Shown: positions 33,113 to 42,881, numbered from the stretch's first letter. The stretch is DNA of 64,000 bases from a marine group bacterium Sva0996 bin134 (GCA_002239105.1 MPNQ01000011.1:32580-96579), one strand, 5' to 3'. Made by a program: numbers and translations. Notes: a model not told the origin generated them from the sequence alone.

Positions 33113-34331
33113 CACGCCACCGCAAGAGGTGGGTGCGGGCCTCTTCGGGGGTGAGGGGGCCAGAATCGAGGCGGTGGCGCCGCAGTTCTTCTACCGCTGC
33201 GCCCACTTCGGGGCCGGGTTCTAGGGCGAGCAGGGCCATAATCTCTTGGCCATCTAGCACGGGGGGACCGCTCAGATCGGGCTCGGCCTCTACGAGAGCG
33301 GCCGCGTCGGCAGCAAGAGTACCCACCTCACCCAAGACCGACGCCACAGCCAGCGCCTGATTCAGGTGAGGTCCGGCATCGACCACCCAGCGTCGCAGCT
33401 GGGGCGGGGTTCGAGGCGGCTGGTCAACAGCCTGACGGCCAGCCGCCAGAATCGCGGACACTGTTCGGCTGACCGCGGTGGTCGCCCGCCGCTCTGACAA
33501 CACCGCCCGCACTTCAGCGGGGGTTCCCACATCGGCCAACAGCGCCGCCATTCGGGCGATCGGATCATCGCCGACATGGACAAGTCGCACCATGGCGGCG
33601 GGGCTGTCGGGTATTGGGCCGAGAACCCGTTCGGCCAATCCAGTATCGAACAGAAGCCCCAACCCAGACCCGGGCATGGGTAGCGCCAGAAGTCGGTCGA
33701 GTTCGTCGCGGATACGCTCGTCGGCCACAATGCTGAGACGGTCGGCCATTTCGGCCATGGCGGCCACCAGAGGTGACTCAACGGTCAACTCGAATTGGGC
33801 CATGAACCGGGCCGCCCTCAACATTCGCAGGGGATCGTCGCTGAACGTTTCCTCGGGATCCAGGGGTGTCCGGAGGCGACGGGCCGCCAAGTCGGCTGAC
33901 CCGTCAAAGGGGTCAACCAGTACGCCGTCGGGCAGCTCGACAGCCATGGCGTTGATGGTGAAGTCGCGGCGGGAGAGGTCAGCCTCGATGGCGTCGGCAA
34001 AGACCACCTCGGGCTTGCGGGAGTCGGGCAGGTAACGCTCGGTGCGGTGGGTGGTGATCTCCACCCGGCGATCGCCCTTTCGGGCGCCGATAGTGCCGAA
34101 TCGCTCTCCCTGGGTCCACAGAGTGTCGGCCCACTCTTCCAAGATCGACTTCACCGCCGGCGGCTGGGCGTCGGTGGTGAGATCCAGATCGAAGGTGGTA
34201 TCCAGCGGCAAACCCAGCATCGCATCGCGCACAATTCCGCCCACCAGGTAGACCCGGTAGCCGCCGACCGCGAACCGCTCGGCCAGTTCACGAGCTTCCT
34301 CGCGGACAGGAGCCAGACGTTCCAGGCTCAC
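33105..34331 (-). CDS. cca: CCA tRNA nucleotidyltransferase (poly(A) polymerase family)
   Basis: 408 residues. The nucleotidyltransferase head has [24 protein letters not shown] (DxD metal site), [10 protein letters not shown] and [16 protein letters not shown]. The PolyA_pol RNA-binding segment follows with [13 protein letters not shown], then a helical tail. It repairs or adds the CCA end of tRNAs. This matters here because the tRNA-Tyr gene at 61642 does not encode CCA. GTG 34331 overlaps the stop of the upstream HDAC gene (GTGA), so the two are coupled. The family gene lies next to a DUF6049 gene in mycobacteria, and one is present at 36172. Confidence 0.92.
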   Translation of the reverse strand: MSLERLAPVREEARELAERFAVGGYRVYLVGGIVRDAMLGLPLDTTFDLDLTTDAQPPAVKSILEEWADTLWTQGERFGTIGARKGDRRVEITTHRTERYLPDSRKPEVVFADAIEADLSRRDFTINAMAVELPDGVLVDPFDGSADLAARRLRTPLDPEETFSDDPLRMLRAARFMAQFELTVESPLVAAMAEMADRLSIVADERIRDELDRLLALPMPGSGLGLLFDTGLAERVLGPIPDSPAAMVRLVHVGDDPIARMAALLADVGTPAEVRAVLSERRATTAVSRTVSAILAAGRQAVDQPPRTPPQLRRWVVDAGPHLNQALAVASVLGEVGTLAADAAALVEAEPDLSGPPVLDGQEIMALLALEPGPEVGAAVEELRRHRLDSGPLTPEEARTHLLRWRAS

Positions 34332-35326
34332 GGCAGCAGCGCGGCCGCGGCGGCGGCCACCTCCGCACCCGGTCCACCCCCCGTGGCCGGCTCTGGGCGC
34401 CACTCTGTTCCAGCCAAAGCGGCTACCGCAGCTGAGGCACAGTCGGCCAAGGCATCCAAGTCGTAGCCCCCCTCCAGAAAAGCGATGCGTCGGCCGGGCG
34501 GTACCACTCCGATGATCGCTTCAGTGAGGTCGGCAAAATCACCGGCGGCCAACCCCAGGTTGGTCAGCGGGTCGGCCCGGTGGGCGTCGAATCCGGCCGA
34601 CAACACCAGCCAATCGGGCTCGAACGCCTCCACTGCGGGCAGAACGGCCTCCTCCCAACCTTGGCGGTACACATCGCCGGTCGCCCCCATGGGCATGGGC
34701 AGGTTGACGGTGGTGCCCGCCCCGGACCCTTCGCCCCGCTCCATCAGACCCCCGGTGCCCGGATAAAAGGGGTATTGGTGCCACGACACGTACATCACGC
34801 GGCCGTCTTCCCAGAAGACGTCTTGGGTGCCGTTGCCGTGGTGGGCGTCATAATCCACGACCAGCACCCGCTCGCCGCGATCAGCCAGGGCCTGGGCGCA
34901 GATCGCCGCGCTGTTGAACATGCAGAACCCCATCGACCGCACCGGGGTGGCGTGGTGGCCGGGCGGGCGCACTGCGCAGAAGGCGGCATCGGCCTCGCCC
35001 CTGTCCAGGCCGTCAATCGCCGTTAGCCCCGCCCCGGCGGCAAGGCGAGCCACAGCCTCCGATTCCGCCGACAGCACCGTGTCAGGATCGAGTCGACCAC
35101 CCCCGGCTTGGGCCATCCGATGCACCGATTCGAGTACTGACCGATGGTGAACAGCCAGCAGTTCGGCATCGGTGGCCATCCGGGGCTCGGTTGGAACCAA
35201 CGCATCGGCCAGTCCCGCTCGCTGCACCCCGTCGATAACCGCGCGCAGCCGGGCGGGCCGCTCCGGATGGGAGCGCCCGGTGTCGTGGTCGAGAAAGCGC
35301 TCGTCAGTGATCCACAGAACTGACAC
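34328..35326 (-). CDS. Histone deacetylase superfamily amidohydrolase (acetoin-utilisation/acetylpolyamine type)
   Basis: 332 residues. Zinc and catalytic motifs are intact: VRPPGHHATPVRSMGFCMFN, VLVVDYDAHHGNGTQ and LSAGFDAHRADPL, plus FLEGGYDLDALA at the end. Bacterial members deacetylate polyamines, proteins such as acetyl-CoA synthetase, or small amides. Two adjacent GTG codons (35329 and 35326) are possible starts; 35326 is preferred with TACCGT (35333-35338, minus strand) 6 bases upstream. Translationally coupled to cca. Confidence 0.9.
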   Translation of the reverse strand: MSVLWITDERFLDHDTGRSHPERPARLRAVIDGVQRAGLADALVPTEPRMATDAELLAVHHRSVLESVHRMAQAGGGRLDPDTVLSAESEAVARLAAGAGLTAIDGLDRGEADAAFCAVRPPGHHATPVRSMGFCMFNSAAICAQALADRGERVLVVDYDAHHGNGTQDVFWEDGRVMYVSWHQYPFYPGTGGLMERGEGSGAGTTVNLPMPMGATGDVYRQGWEEAVLPAVEAFEPDWLVLSAGFDAHRADPLTNLGLAAGDFADLTEAIIGVVPPGRRIAFLEGGYDLDALADCASAAVAALAGTEWRPEPATGGGPGAEVAAAAAALLP

Positions 35327-35354
35327 CACCCCACGGTAACGCGCCCATCAAGAG

Positions 35355-35418
35355 CCCGAATACCAACCGATAGCGCGCCCGCCGAAACACCCGAATACCA
35401 ACCGATAGCGCGCCCGCC
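35355..35418. repeat. 35-bp tandem repeat between the HDAC and GNAT genes
   Basis: A 29-base block starting CCCGAATACCAACCGATAGC occurs at 35355-35383 and identically at 35390-35418 (period 35). A degenerate GCGCGCCC piece precedes the first copy at 35340-35346. It lies in the divergent intergenic region, immediately upstream of the GNAT -10 box at 35432. Confidence 0.9.
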
Positions 35419-35444
35419 CAGAACCTGGACCTAGCCTCAGTGGC

Positions 35445-36182
35445 ATGTTGGGCCGACCATCGGGGCAGAACTCCGAGACGCTCCGACGCGGTGGTGACCG
35501 CCTGCGGCTCAGGCCCTGGGCCAGCGAGGCCGGAACCGGCCTGCTCATCCAGCTGACCCCAGGCGCGGCGGTGTCCGACGAAACCACAGCCGCGGTGGTT
35601 GAATCCGCGGTCGCCCAGGGCTACCAGCGTCTGAGAACCTCGGCGCTTTCGCACATCGAATCGGAGCCGTTCCTGCGGGCCGGATTCAAGCCCTGTCAGC
35701 AGCTCGCCTTGTTGACCCGCCCCATCCAAAGCGGACTCCCCGACCTCAACAGCAGCACCGCCATCCGAAGGGCCCGCCGCCGCGACCACCCCTCGGTGCT
35801 GGCTGTGGACCACGCAGCCTTCGAGCCCTTCTGGCGGCTCGACCAGACCGGGTTGCACGACGCCCTCCGGGCCACCCCCTTTCGACATTTCCGAGTCACC
35901 TATCAAGGCAGCGACACACCCCTCACTGGATATGCGATCTCAGGACGCAGCGGCCCGGCCGGATATCTCCAGAGATTGGCAATCTCGCCCAGCCAGCAAG
36001 GCCAGGGGGTCGGTGCCGCCCTGGTGATCGACGGGCTGCGGTGGATGGCCCGCAGGGGAGCAACCCAAGCCTGGGTAAACACCCCACAGCACAACACTGG
36101 AGCACTGAGGCTCTATGAGCGGCTGGGCTTCGAGCAAGTTCCCCCCGGCCTGCAAGTTCTGGAGATGGCCCTTGAGCGATAG
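35445..36182 (+). CDS. GNAT-family N-acetyltransferase (RimI/MshD-like)
   Basis: 245 residues with the GNAT core in the C-terminal half: YLQRLAISPSQQGQGVGAALVIDGLRWMARRG carries the Q/R-x-x-G-x-G/A acetyl-CoA loop, then VNTPQHNTGALRLYERLGFEQVP. The N-terminal half may be a degenerate second GNAT domain, as in mycothiol synthase, but this is uncertain. ATG 35445 has TAGCCT (35432-35437) 7 bases upstream. Its last bases overlap the start of the DUF6049 gene. Confidence 0.83.
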   Translation: MLGRPSGQNSETLRRGGDRLRLRPWASEAGTGLLIQLTPGAAVSDETTAAVVESAVAQGYQRLRTSALSHIESEPFLRAGFKPCQQLALLTRPIQSGLPDLNSSTAIRRARRRDHPSVLAVDHAAFEPFWRLDQTGLHDALRATPFRHFRVTYQGSDTPLTGYAISGRSGPAGYLQRLAISPSQQGQGVGAALVIDGLRWMARRGATQAWVNTPQHNTGALRLYERLGFEQVPPGLQVLEMALER

Positions 36183-38220
36183 TTTCCGCTCGGAACACCG
36201 ATGGGCGACCATCGCGGCATTCGGCCTGGTGATGGCACTGGTGTTTTTCGCCGCGCCCGCAATTGTGCCCCCGGCGGCGTCCGCCCAGAACGGCAACGGC
36301 CAATCGGAGGAAATCGCCCCCTCCATGGAACTGGTTGGCCAGAGCATGTGGATCGCCGATGAGGACTTCTTCCGGGTCTCATTCCGACTCCTCGACGCGC
36401 CTGACCACTCCACCATTGACATCAACGTCGGAATTCCCATCCGGTCTCGCTCGGCGTTCTTGGATCGGCTGGCCGAGCCTTCCACCGGGCTTGGCTTGCC
36501 CCAGATATCCCGAATGGCCATCCCTGAGCCCGATCCCAACGGAATCTCGTCGCTGCAAATCACTACTACCAGCGGTCAAGGGCAAGGAGAGGGAACACAG
36601 GTCCAACCGGTGCTCTCGCTTCCCGCCGAGGGGGTATACCCGGTGGGCCTCGTTCTTCGTGGTCCTGACGGCATGCGATTGGACACCGTCCACACTTTCT
36701 TGGTCCGCACACCCCAGCCCGACTCAAACCAGCCTCCCCTGCTGGTGAGCACTGTGCTGTCCGTGAGCGGGCCACCAGCCGTAGATCCCGAAGGAAACGT
36801 GGATCTGGGATCCTCCGGTACGAGCCTGCAAACGCTGGCCGACGTGTTCGACCCTCGGATTAGGCCCCAACCCCTGGCCATGGTCTCGATAGATCCCCAT
36901 CTGGTGGACGCCTTGGCCGTCAGCGAGCAATCCGAGCACACCGAGTTGCTGGGACGACTCCAACAGTCCACCATCAATCGCCAAATCGCCACCACTACCT
37001 ACGTCCCCCTCGACAGCGATGCCTGGATCGACCAAGGCCTCAGCCTCCAGATCGGCTGGCAAATGGAATCAGGGGCCGCGGTGCTTGACGAGTTTCTCGG
37101 CTCCCCACCCGACCGCACCATCATGATGCTGACCACGTCGGCCTCTCCCGAGTTGCTCCAACGACTTCAGCGGGAACGAGTGGGTCTGGTGCTGGTTCCC
37201 GAAGCTCTGCTCAATCCGGCTGACCAGCTGGTCAGCACGTCGGCCAAGACATCGTTCTTGCTGCCCGCCTTCGATGAACCGATGCCAGCGTTGGCCATCG
37301 ACAGCACCGCTACCGCTCACTTGACTCATGCCGACAGCGCTGAGGTTGCTCCCTACTTGGTGCTGGCTGACCTGGCCGTGCGCTGGTTTGAAGATCCCCT
37401 ACAACCTCGGGGCATCTTGTTGGCACCTACTCTGGCATCGCCTACCGATGCAACTGGGCTGGGAACGCTGCTGGACGAAATCAACGCCAGCCCGATCCTG
37501 TCGACCGTCGACCCCGCAACGATTGTCGAGATCCTCGAACCCGACACTCTCCGACAGGTGCGCCCTGCCGAGGAGAGCGGCTTTGGAGAGGACTACGAGG
37601 CCGCCTTGAGCGACGGCCAGCGCATAGCCCGGTCTTATCAGAACATGGTCGACCCGATCGCCACCGTGGACACCCCTGAACGACTGCTGATCGAAACCCT
37701 GGAACGGGCCCTGCTGCTGTCGGGCACGTACGGGCTGACCGAGACCCAACGGGATGCCTATCTGGCAGTAGTGGCCCAGACGGTGCGAGACACCGTGGCC
37801 GCCATCCAGCCCCCGAGCCGACAGAGGATCACCCTGACCAGTCGGTCGGAGAGCATCCCCATGCTCATTCGCAACAGCCTCGACCACGATGTCGTCGTGA
37901 GGTTGGATCTCAACAGCGACAAGCTGGACTTCCCCGAAGGGGATTCCCTGCTCAGACGGCTCTCCCCCGGCGTCAACCAGATCCAGGTCCCAGTGCAGGC
38001 CAAGACCTCCGGCGACGCTGTTCTGGAGATCAGCGTCAACTCCCCAACCGGGCTATTGGCCCTGGGCGAATCTCAACTCACGGTGAGAACAACATCTCTA
38101 TCGGGCGTCGGGGTAGGGATCGCGGCCGCCGCTCTGGCCATCTTGATGGCGTGGTGGGCCCGACACTGGTGGTCTCGCCATCGCTCCAAATCAACGCTGG
38201 CCAGTAGTGTCGAGACATGA
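36172..38220 (+). CDS. DUF6049 family secreted, C-terminally anchored protein
   Basis: 682 residues from TTG 36172. A signal peptide (WATIAAFGLVMALVFFAAPA to AASAQ) opens a large extracytoplasmic region with SFRLLDAPDHSTIDINVG, PVGLVLRGPDG and TVHTFLVRTP. One C-terminal transmembrane helix (GVGIAAAALAILMAWWA) and a basic tail close it. This matches the DUF6049/Rv3909-type layout. The TTG start is set by GGAG 7 bases upstream and overlaps the GNAT stop by 11 bp; an ATG at 36115 lies deep in that gene. In mycobacteria the homologue sits between cca/pcnA and mviN; no mviN is present here. Confidence 0.8.
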   Translation: MSDSFRSEHRWATIAAFGLVMALVFFAAPAIVPPAASAQNGNGQSEEIAPSMELVGQSMWIADEDFFRVSFRLLDAPDHSTIDINVGIPIRSRSAFLDRLAEPSTGLGLPQISRMAIPEPDPNGISSLQITTTSGQGQGEGTQVQPVLSLPAEGVYPVGLVLRGPDGMRLDTVHTFLVRTPQPDSNQPPLLVSTVLSVSGPPAVDPEGNVDLGSSGTSLQTLADVFDPRIRPQPLAMVSIDPHLVDALAVSEQSEHTELLGRLQQSTINRQIATTTYVPLDSDAWIDQGLSLQIGWQMESGAAVLDEFLGSPPDRTIMMLTTSASPELLQRLQRERVGLVLVPEALLNPADQLVSTSAKTSFLLPAFDEPMPALAIDSTATAHLTHADSAEVAPYLVLADLAVRWFEDPLQPRGILLAPTLASPTDATGLGTLLDEINASPILSTVDPATIVEILEPDTLRQVRPAEESGFGEDYEAALSDGQRIARSYQNMVDPIATVDTPERLLIETLERALLLSGTYGLTETQRDAYLAVVAQTVRDTVAAIQPPSRQRITLTSRSESIPMLIRNSLDHDVVVRLDLNSDKLDFPEGDSLLRRLSPGVNQIQVPVQAKTSGDAVLEISVNSPTGLLALGESQLTVRTTSLSGVGVGIAAAALAILMAWWARHWWSRHRSKSTLASSVET

Positions 38221-39056
38221 CCGTTCGCATCGTGACCGACAGTTCCTGTGACCTCAGCGCCGCCGACATCGAGCGCTATGGGATCACCGTGGTCCCACTC
38301 ACCATCCGATTCGGCGACGAGGAGTTCACCGACGGCCAAGGCTTATCGGCTGAGGGTTTCTACGAGAAGATGGCGGCCAGCGACGAACTGCCGTCCACCG
38401 CCGCTCCCGCGCCGGGAGCATTCGAGGTCGCATTTCGGGGTTTGGCTGACAGCGGGGCCGACGCGGTGGTGTGTATAAACCTGTCGTTCGCACTTTCGGC
38501 TACCGGGGAGTCTGCTCAAAATGCGGCCCGAGCCACCGACGGCGAGGTAGACGTCCGAGTGGTTGACTCCGGCAAGGTGTCGGTGGGCCTAGGCCTCATG
38601 GTGAAGGCCGCCGCGGTCGCTGCGGAGGCCGGACAGAATGCGGATGAGATCGAAGCCCATCTGGCCCAGCTGAAAGACCGGGTGTTCATCTATGCCGCGC
38701 TGGACACCCTGGACAATCTCAAAAAGGGTGGGCGCATCGGCACCGCGCAGGCCCTCTTGGGCAGCGCCCTGTCGATCAAACCGTGTCTCGACCTAACTTC
38801 TGGGGTCGTAGAAGAGGCAGGCAAGCAACGAACCCGGGGGAAAGCCCGGGCCTGGCTGGCCAAACAGGTGGCCGAAGCCGGTGAGTTAGAGCAATTGGCC
38901 CTGGCCCACGGGTCGGCCGACGACATCGAGGCGTTCGCATCCAGCCTGGGCGACAACCCTGCCCGCAACCCGATGACCGTTGCCCTCATCGGCCCGGTTG
39001 TGGGCACCCACGCCGGACCAGGGGTTATTGCCGCGGCCTTTATTTCCGCACCCTAA
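38217..39056 (+). CDS. DegV-family fatty-acid-binding protein
   Basis: 279 residues. VRIVTDSSCDLSAADIERYG at the start, LPSTAAPAPGAFEVAFRGL with the conserved T/S-binding pocket, and LKKGGRIGTAQALLGSALSIKPCLDL are DegV hallmarks. DegV/FakB proteins bind a fatty acid and present it to a kinase; no kinase is seen here. The ATG overlaps the DUF6049 stop (ATGA at 38217), so it belongs to the GNAT-DUF6049-DegV operon. It ends 44 bp before nuoA. Confidence 0.9.
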   Translation: MTVRIVTDSSCDLSAADIERYGITVVPLTIRFGDEEFTDGQGLSAEGFYEKMAASDELPSTAAPAPGAFEVAFRGLADSGADAVVCINLSFALSATGESAQNAARATDGEVDVRVVDSGKVSVGLGLMVKAAAVAAEAGQNADEIEAHLAQLKDRVFIYAALDTLDNLKKGGRIGTAQALLGSALSIKPCLDLTSGVVEEAGKQRTRGKARAWLAKQVAEAGELEQLALAHGSADDIEAFASSLGDNPARNPMTVALIGPVVGTHAGPGVIAAAFISAP

Positions 39057-39063
39057 GTACGTC

Positions 39064-39093
39064 TTGGCCCGCAGAAAACGCCATCGGTAACCT
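39064..39093 (+). promoter_or_regulatory. Putative nuo operon promoter
   Basis: TTGGCC (39064-39069), an 18-bp spacer and TAACCT (39088-39093) stand 7 bases before the nuoA GTG at 39101, predicting a leaderless nuo mRNA starting at or near the GTG. Confidence 0.5.
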
Positions 39094-39100
39094 TCGAGCC

Positions 39101-39466
39101 GTGTCGGAGTTCCTCCGCGACTACCTCCTTGTCGTCTTATTCCTCGTGCTGGCAGGCGCGTTGGTGTTCGGGATGCTGGGGCTCGGCAGCCTGCTGCGTC
39201 CCACCCGGCCGCAGCCCCAGAAGTACATGACCTACGAGAGCGGCGTCGACCCCGTAGGGCTGGGTTGGTCACAGAGCAACATCCGGTACTACGTGTTCGC
39301 CCTTCTGTTCGTGATGTTCGACGTCGAAGCAGTGTTCATCTTCCCCTGGGCCACCCGGCTCGAGGCCTACGGGACCTTCGGCTTGGTCGAGATGGCAATC
39401 TTTATCTTCATCCTTGCGCTGGGGCTGGTTTATGCCTGGCGCAAAGGCGTTCTTCGATGGATCTGA
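39101..39466 (+). CDS. nuoA: NADH-quinone oxidoreductase subunit A
   Basis: 121 residues with three transmembrane helices. YESGVDPVGLGWSQSNIRYYVFALLFVMFDVEAVFIFPWA is the NuoA signature, including the conserved acidic residues of helix 2. It is a membrane subunit at the quinone-module junction of complex I. First gene of the nuo operon; GTG start without Shine-Dalgarno, consistent with a leaderless mRNA. Confidence 0.95.
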   Translation: MSEFLRDYLLVVLFLVLAGALVFGMLGLGSLLRPTRPQPQKYMTYESGVDPVGLGWSQSNIRYYVFALLFVMFDVEAVFIFPWATRLEAYGTFGLVEMAIFIFILALGLVYAWRKGVLRWI

Positions 39467-39474
39467 GGTAGGCA

Positions 39475-39975
39475 GTGGGACTGGTAGCCAGCGGCAAAGC
39501 TCCAAAACCCCTGACCAAGCTGCTCAACCTCGGCCGGAAGTACTCCATCTGGATGTACCAGTGGGGTCTGGCCTGTTGCGCCATCGAAATGGGGGCAGTG
39601 ATCGGCTCCCCGCGCTACGACGTCATGCGCCTCGGCGTGATCCCGTTTCCCGCCAGCCCCCGGCAGGCCGACCTGGTGGTGATCTCGGGCACCGTCACCG
39701 ACAAGATGGTCCCCTCCATCCTCCGCCTCTACGAGCAGATGCCCGACCCGAAATACGTCATCTCCATGGGCTCCTGCGCGAACTGCGGAGGCCCCTACTG
39801 GGACTCCTATTCGGTGACCAAGGGCGTCGACCAGATCATCCCGGTGGACGTGTACGTGCCCGGCTGTCCGCCCCGGCCCGAGGCCTTGCTGGAGGGCATC
39901 GTGCTGCTCCAAGAGCGCATCGGCAACGAGGACCCCGCTGTGCGGTGGCGAGGTGACCCAATTGTCGTCGACTGA
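39475..39975 (+). CDS. nuoB: NADH-quinone oxidoreductase subunit B
   Basis: 166 residues. The N2 cluster ligands are visible: GLACCAIEM (written [18 protein letters not shown] in context), [13 protein letters not shown] and [15 protein letters not shown]. It holds the last Fe-S cluster before quinone. GTG 39475 follows GAGGTAGG. The 3' end overlaps nuoC by 23 bp. Confidence 0.95.
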   Translation: MGLVASGKAPKPLTKLLNLGRKYSIWMYQWGLACCAIEMGAVIGSPRYDVMRLGVIPFPASPRQADLVVISGTVTDKMVPSILRLYEQMPDPKYVISMGSCANCGGPYWDSYSVTKGVDQIIPVDVYVPGCPPRPEALLEGIVLLQERIGNEDPAVRWRGDPIVVD

Positions 39976-40618
39976 GATCGAGACCGACGCCGCCGCCGAA
40001 TCCGGACCGCCTCCCGACGAGCGCCGCGAAGCTTGGGCTGCCCAGCTGGCCGCCGAGCTGGGTGAAGGTTTCGTGGAGCACCACGTTATCCCGGGCAGCG
40101 ACTTATGGGTTCGGGTGGCCCGCGACTCGTGGACCGATGCAGCCACCGCCGCCCGCGACCAGCTTGGCTGTCAGTTCTTCGACTGGTTGTCTTCCATCGA
40201 CTGGCTCCCCTCCCCCTACGGGCGGGATATGGACGCCCAAGAGGACAACCCCCAGGCCAAGGCCGCCGACCCCATGGAGCAGGGCCACGCCGGAGGCCAC
40301 ACTCGGTTCCAGATGGTGGTCCGCCTCTACTCCCTCACCGAGCAAATGGGCATCACAATCAAGGCCGACCTGCCCGCCGATGATCTGAGCATCGACTCCT
40401 TGATCGAGGTGTACGCCGGGGCCAACTGGCACGAGCGGGAGGCCTGGGAGATGTTCGGGATCCACTTCAACAACCATCCCGACCTCCGCCACATCTATCT
40501 GCCCGGCGAGTTTGAGGGGAATCCCCTCCGCAAGGACTTTCCGCTGTTGGCCCGACGGGTGAAGCCGTGGCCCGGCATCGTGGATGTGGAGTTGTTCCCC
40601 GGCGAGGAAGGCTCATGA
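39953..40618 (+). CDS. nuoC: NADH-quinone oxidoreductase subunit C
   Basis: 221 residues. The 30-kDa subunit signature [28 protein letters not shown] is followed by [14 protein letters not shown]. It is a peripheral subunit joining NuoB and NuoD. There is a small Asn/Asp/Ala-rich insertion ([16 protein letters not shown]). GTG start inside nuoB; the stop overlaps nuoD (ATGA at 40615). Confidence 0.95.
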   Translation: MTQLSSTEIETDAAAESGPPPDERREAWAAQLAAELGEGFVEHHVIPGSDLWVRVARDSWTDAATAARDQLGCQFFDWLSSIDWLPSPYGRDMDAQEDNPQAKAADPMEQGHAGGHTRFQMVVRLYSLTEQMGITIKADLPADDLSIDSLIEVYAGANWHEREAWEMFGIHFNNHPDLRHIYLPGEFEGNPLRKDFPLLARRVKPWPGIVDVELFPGEEGS

Positions 40619-41832
40619 CCCCGGTGGGCGAAGCAGGCAGAGTCACCGACCGCAAGGGAGGCCAGCAAGTCGACCAGCGCCAGCAGCTGGCCTACGTGGC
40701 CACCCAGGCGGCCGACGCTCGGCTGAACGTGGAGATCGAAACCGAGGGCATGACCCTTAACATCGGCCCTCAGCACCCCGCCACCCACGGTACGCTCCGG
40801 CTGGTGGCCCGCCTGGACGGCGAGCAGGTGGTGGAGGCCGAGCCCATCATGGGCTACATGCACCGCGGCTACGAGAAGCTGGCCGAGGTGCGGACTTATC
40901 CCCAGGTCACAACGCTCATCAACCGCATCGACTGGCTGGGCAGCTTCGCCAACGAGGTGCCGTTCATCCTGGCCGCCGAGAAGCTCATGGAAGTGGAGGC
41001 CCCACCTCGGGCCCAATGGATTCGCACGGTTCTGTTCGAGTTGAGCCGGATCGCCAACATCACCCTGTTCTTGGGCGATATGGCGGTGCAACTCGGCGCA
41101 CTCACCCCGGTGTTCATGGCGTTCAGGGACCGCGAGTTCGTGCTGAACCAGATTGAGGCGGTCACCGGCGGGCGCTTCCACCCCAACTTCGACCGCATCG
41201 GCGGTGTGAAAGACGACCTGCCCAAGGGCTGGATCGAAGACACAAAGCAGGCCATGGAGAAGATCCGGGACTTTTGCGACGAGTTCGAGGATCTGGTGCT
41301 GGGCAATGAGATCTTCCAGTCCCGCTCCCGGGGCATCGGCATCGTGCCCCCGGCGGTCGGCCTGGCCTACGGGCTGTCGGGTGCCAACATCCGAGCCAGC
41401 GGGGTCGACTGGGATCTGCGCCGCGACGGCCATGAGGCCCTGGTGTACGACCAACTCGACTGGAAGGTGTGGACCCACCCCGACGGAGACTCTTTCGCCC
41501 GCTACTGGGTGCGGCTCCAAGAGACTCGGGAAGCCACCCACCTTGTGGACCAGCTCCTAGACGGGCTTCCCTCGGGGCCGATCATGGCCAAGGTGCCCCG
41601 CATCATCAAAGTGCCGGCGGGCGAGGCCTACGCCGCCACCGAGAACCCGCTGGGAGAGATGGGCTACTACATCATTAGCAAGGGCGACTTGGTGCCCTTC
41701 CGGGTGAAGATCCGCTCGGCCAGCTTCTCCAACATCTCCATCACCCCATGGCTGCTCAAGGGCGTGTACGTGCCCGACATCATCACCATCTTGGCCAGTC
41801 TGTACTTCATCCTGGGAGACATCGACCGGTGA
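40615..41832 (+). CDS. nuoD: NADH-quinone oxidoreductase subunit D
   Basis: 405 residues. Signature pieces: LNIGPQHPATHGTLRLVARLDGE, GYMHRGYEKLAEVRTYPQ, RIDWLGSFANE and GGRFHPNFDRIGG, ending NISITPWLLKGVYVPDIITILASLYFILGDIDR. It forms the quinone-binding site with NuoB. The preferred ATG 40615 is coupled to nuoC; the frame is open to 40567. It is followed directly by nuoH (GTGA at 41829), with no nuoE, nuoF or nuoG. Confidence 0.95.
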   Translation: MTPVGEAGRVTDRKGGQQVDQRQQLAYVATQAADARLNVEIETEGMTLNIGPQHPATHGTLRLVARLDGEQVVEAEPIMGYMHRGYEKLAEVRTYPQVTTLINRIDWLGSFANEVPFILAAEKLMEVEAPPRAQWIRTVLFELSRIANITLFLGDMAVQLGALTPVFMAFRDREFVLNQIEAVTGGRFHPNFDRIGGVKDDLPKGWIEDTKQAMEKIRDFCDEFEDLVLGNEIFQSRSRGIGIVPPAVGLAYGLSGANIRASGVDWDLRRDGHEALVYDQLDWKVWTHPDGDSFARYWVRLQETREATHLVDQLLDGLPSGPIMAKVPRIIKVPAGEAYAATENPLGEMGYYIISKGDLVPFRVKIRSASFSNISITPWLLKGVYVPDIITILASLYFILGDIDR

Positions 41833-42881
41833 CTGCGGCCACCGTGATGTCGGGCCTGCTGGCCGTGGAGGTGCCCTACTGGGCGACGGCCATCATCAAG
41901 ATGGGCGTGATCGCCTTGGTCATCCCCACCGCCGCCCTGGTGCTGGGCTACGTCTTCCTGATGAAGATCATGAGCTTCATGCAGAGCCGCTTAGGCCCCA
42001 TGGAGGCCGGACCCTACGGCAGCCTGCAACTGTTGGCCGACGGGTTGAAGTTCTTGCAGAAAGAGGACATCTTCCCGGAAAAGGCCGACCGGACAGTGTT
42101 CGCCCTGGCCCCGTTGGTAGTACTGGTGTCCACATTCTTGATCTACGTGGTCATCCCCACCGGCCCCGACGCGGTTGTGGCGCAACTGGACGTGGGCATC
42201 TTCTACGCCTTGGCGGTGTCGTCGCTGTCGGTGGTGGGCATCTTGATGGCCGGGTGGGCCTCGGCCAACAAATACGCCCTCATAGGAGGCCTGCGAGCCG
42301 CCGGCCAGCTCATCGCCTACGAGCTCCCGCTGGTGCTGGCGGTCATGGGCGTGGTCATCCAGGCCGGCACCCTCGACCTGCAAAAGATCGTCACCGCCCA
42401 GGCCACCGGAGAAATCTTCGGCTGGGGCGGCATCGGCAACCCGTACATCCTCACCCAATTCGTGGGCTTCTTCATCTTCCTGGTGGCGGTGCAGGCCGAG
42501 CTCACCCAGCCCCCGTTCGACATGCCGGTGGCCGAGTCCGAGATTGTGGGCGGCTACCAGGTGGAGTACACCGGCTTCAGGTTCCTGTTCTTCTTCATGG
42601 GCGAATTCGGCACCGCCTTCGCCTTCGCCGCGCTGGCCGCAGTGATGTTCTTGGGCGGCTGGGCACTGCCGTGGGGCGACCTCGAGCACTGGGCTTTCAA
42701 CATCGTCGGGCCGGTCATCCTGCTGGTGAAAGTCATGGCCGTTGCCGCGCTGATCTTCTGGTTCCGCTTCACCTATCCGCGGCTACGAGAGGATCAACTC
42801 CAGCGCCTAGCCTGGAAGTTCCTGATTCCGTTGTCACTGTTGAACATCGTCGTCACCGGTGTTTTCAAGGTCATTTTGTAG
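41829..42881 (+). CDS. nuoH: NADH-quinone oxidoreductase subunit H
   Basis: 350 residues with about eight transmembrane helices. MQSRLGPMEAGPYGSLQLLADGLKFLQKEDI, ALIGGLRAAGQLIAYELPL and VAVQAELTQPPFDMPVAESEIVGGYQVEYTG are NuoH signatures of the quinone chamber and E-channel. GTG 41829 overlaps the nuoD stop; the longer frame from 41748 lies inside nuoD. Confidence 0.95.
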   Translation: MTAATVMSGLLAVEVPYWATAIIKMGVIALVIPTAALVLGYVFLMKIMSFMQSRLGPMEAGPYGSLQLLADGLKFLQKEDIFPEKADRTVFALAPLVVLVSTFLIYVVIPTGPDAVVAQLDVGIFYALAVSSLSVVGILMAGWASANKYALIGGLRAAGQLIAYELPLVLAVMGVVIQAGTLDLQKIVTAQATGEIFGWGGIGNPYILTQFVGFFIFLVAVQAELTQPPFDMPVAESEIVGGYQVEYTGFRFLFFFMGEFGTAFAFAALAAVMFLGGWALPWGDLEHWAFNIVGPVILLVKVMAVAALIFWFRFTYPRLREDQLQRLAWKFLIPLSLLNIVVTGVFKVIL

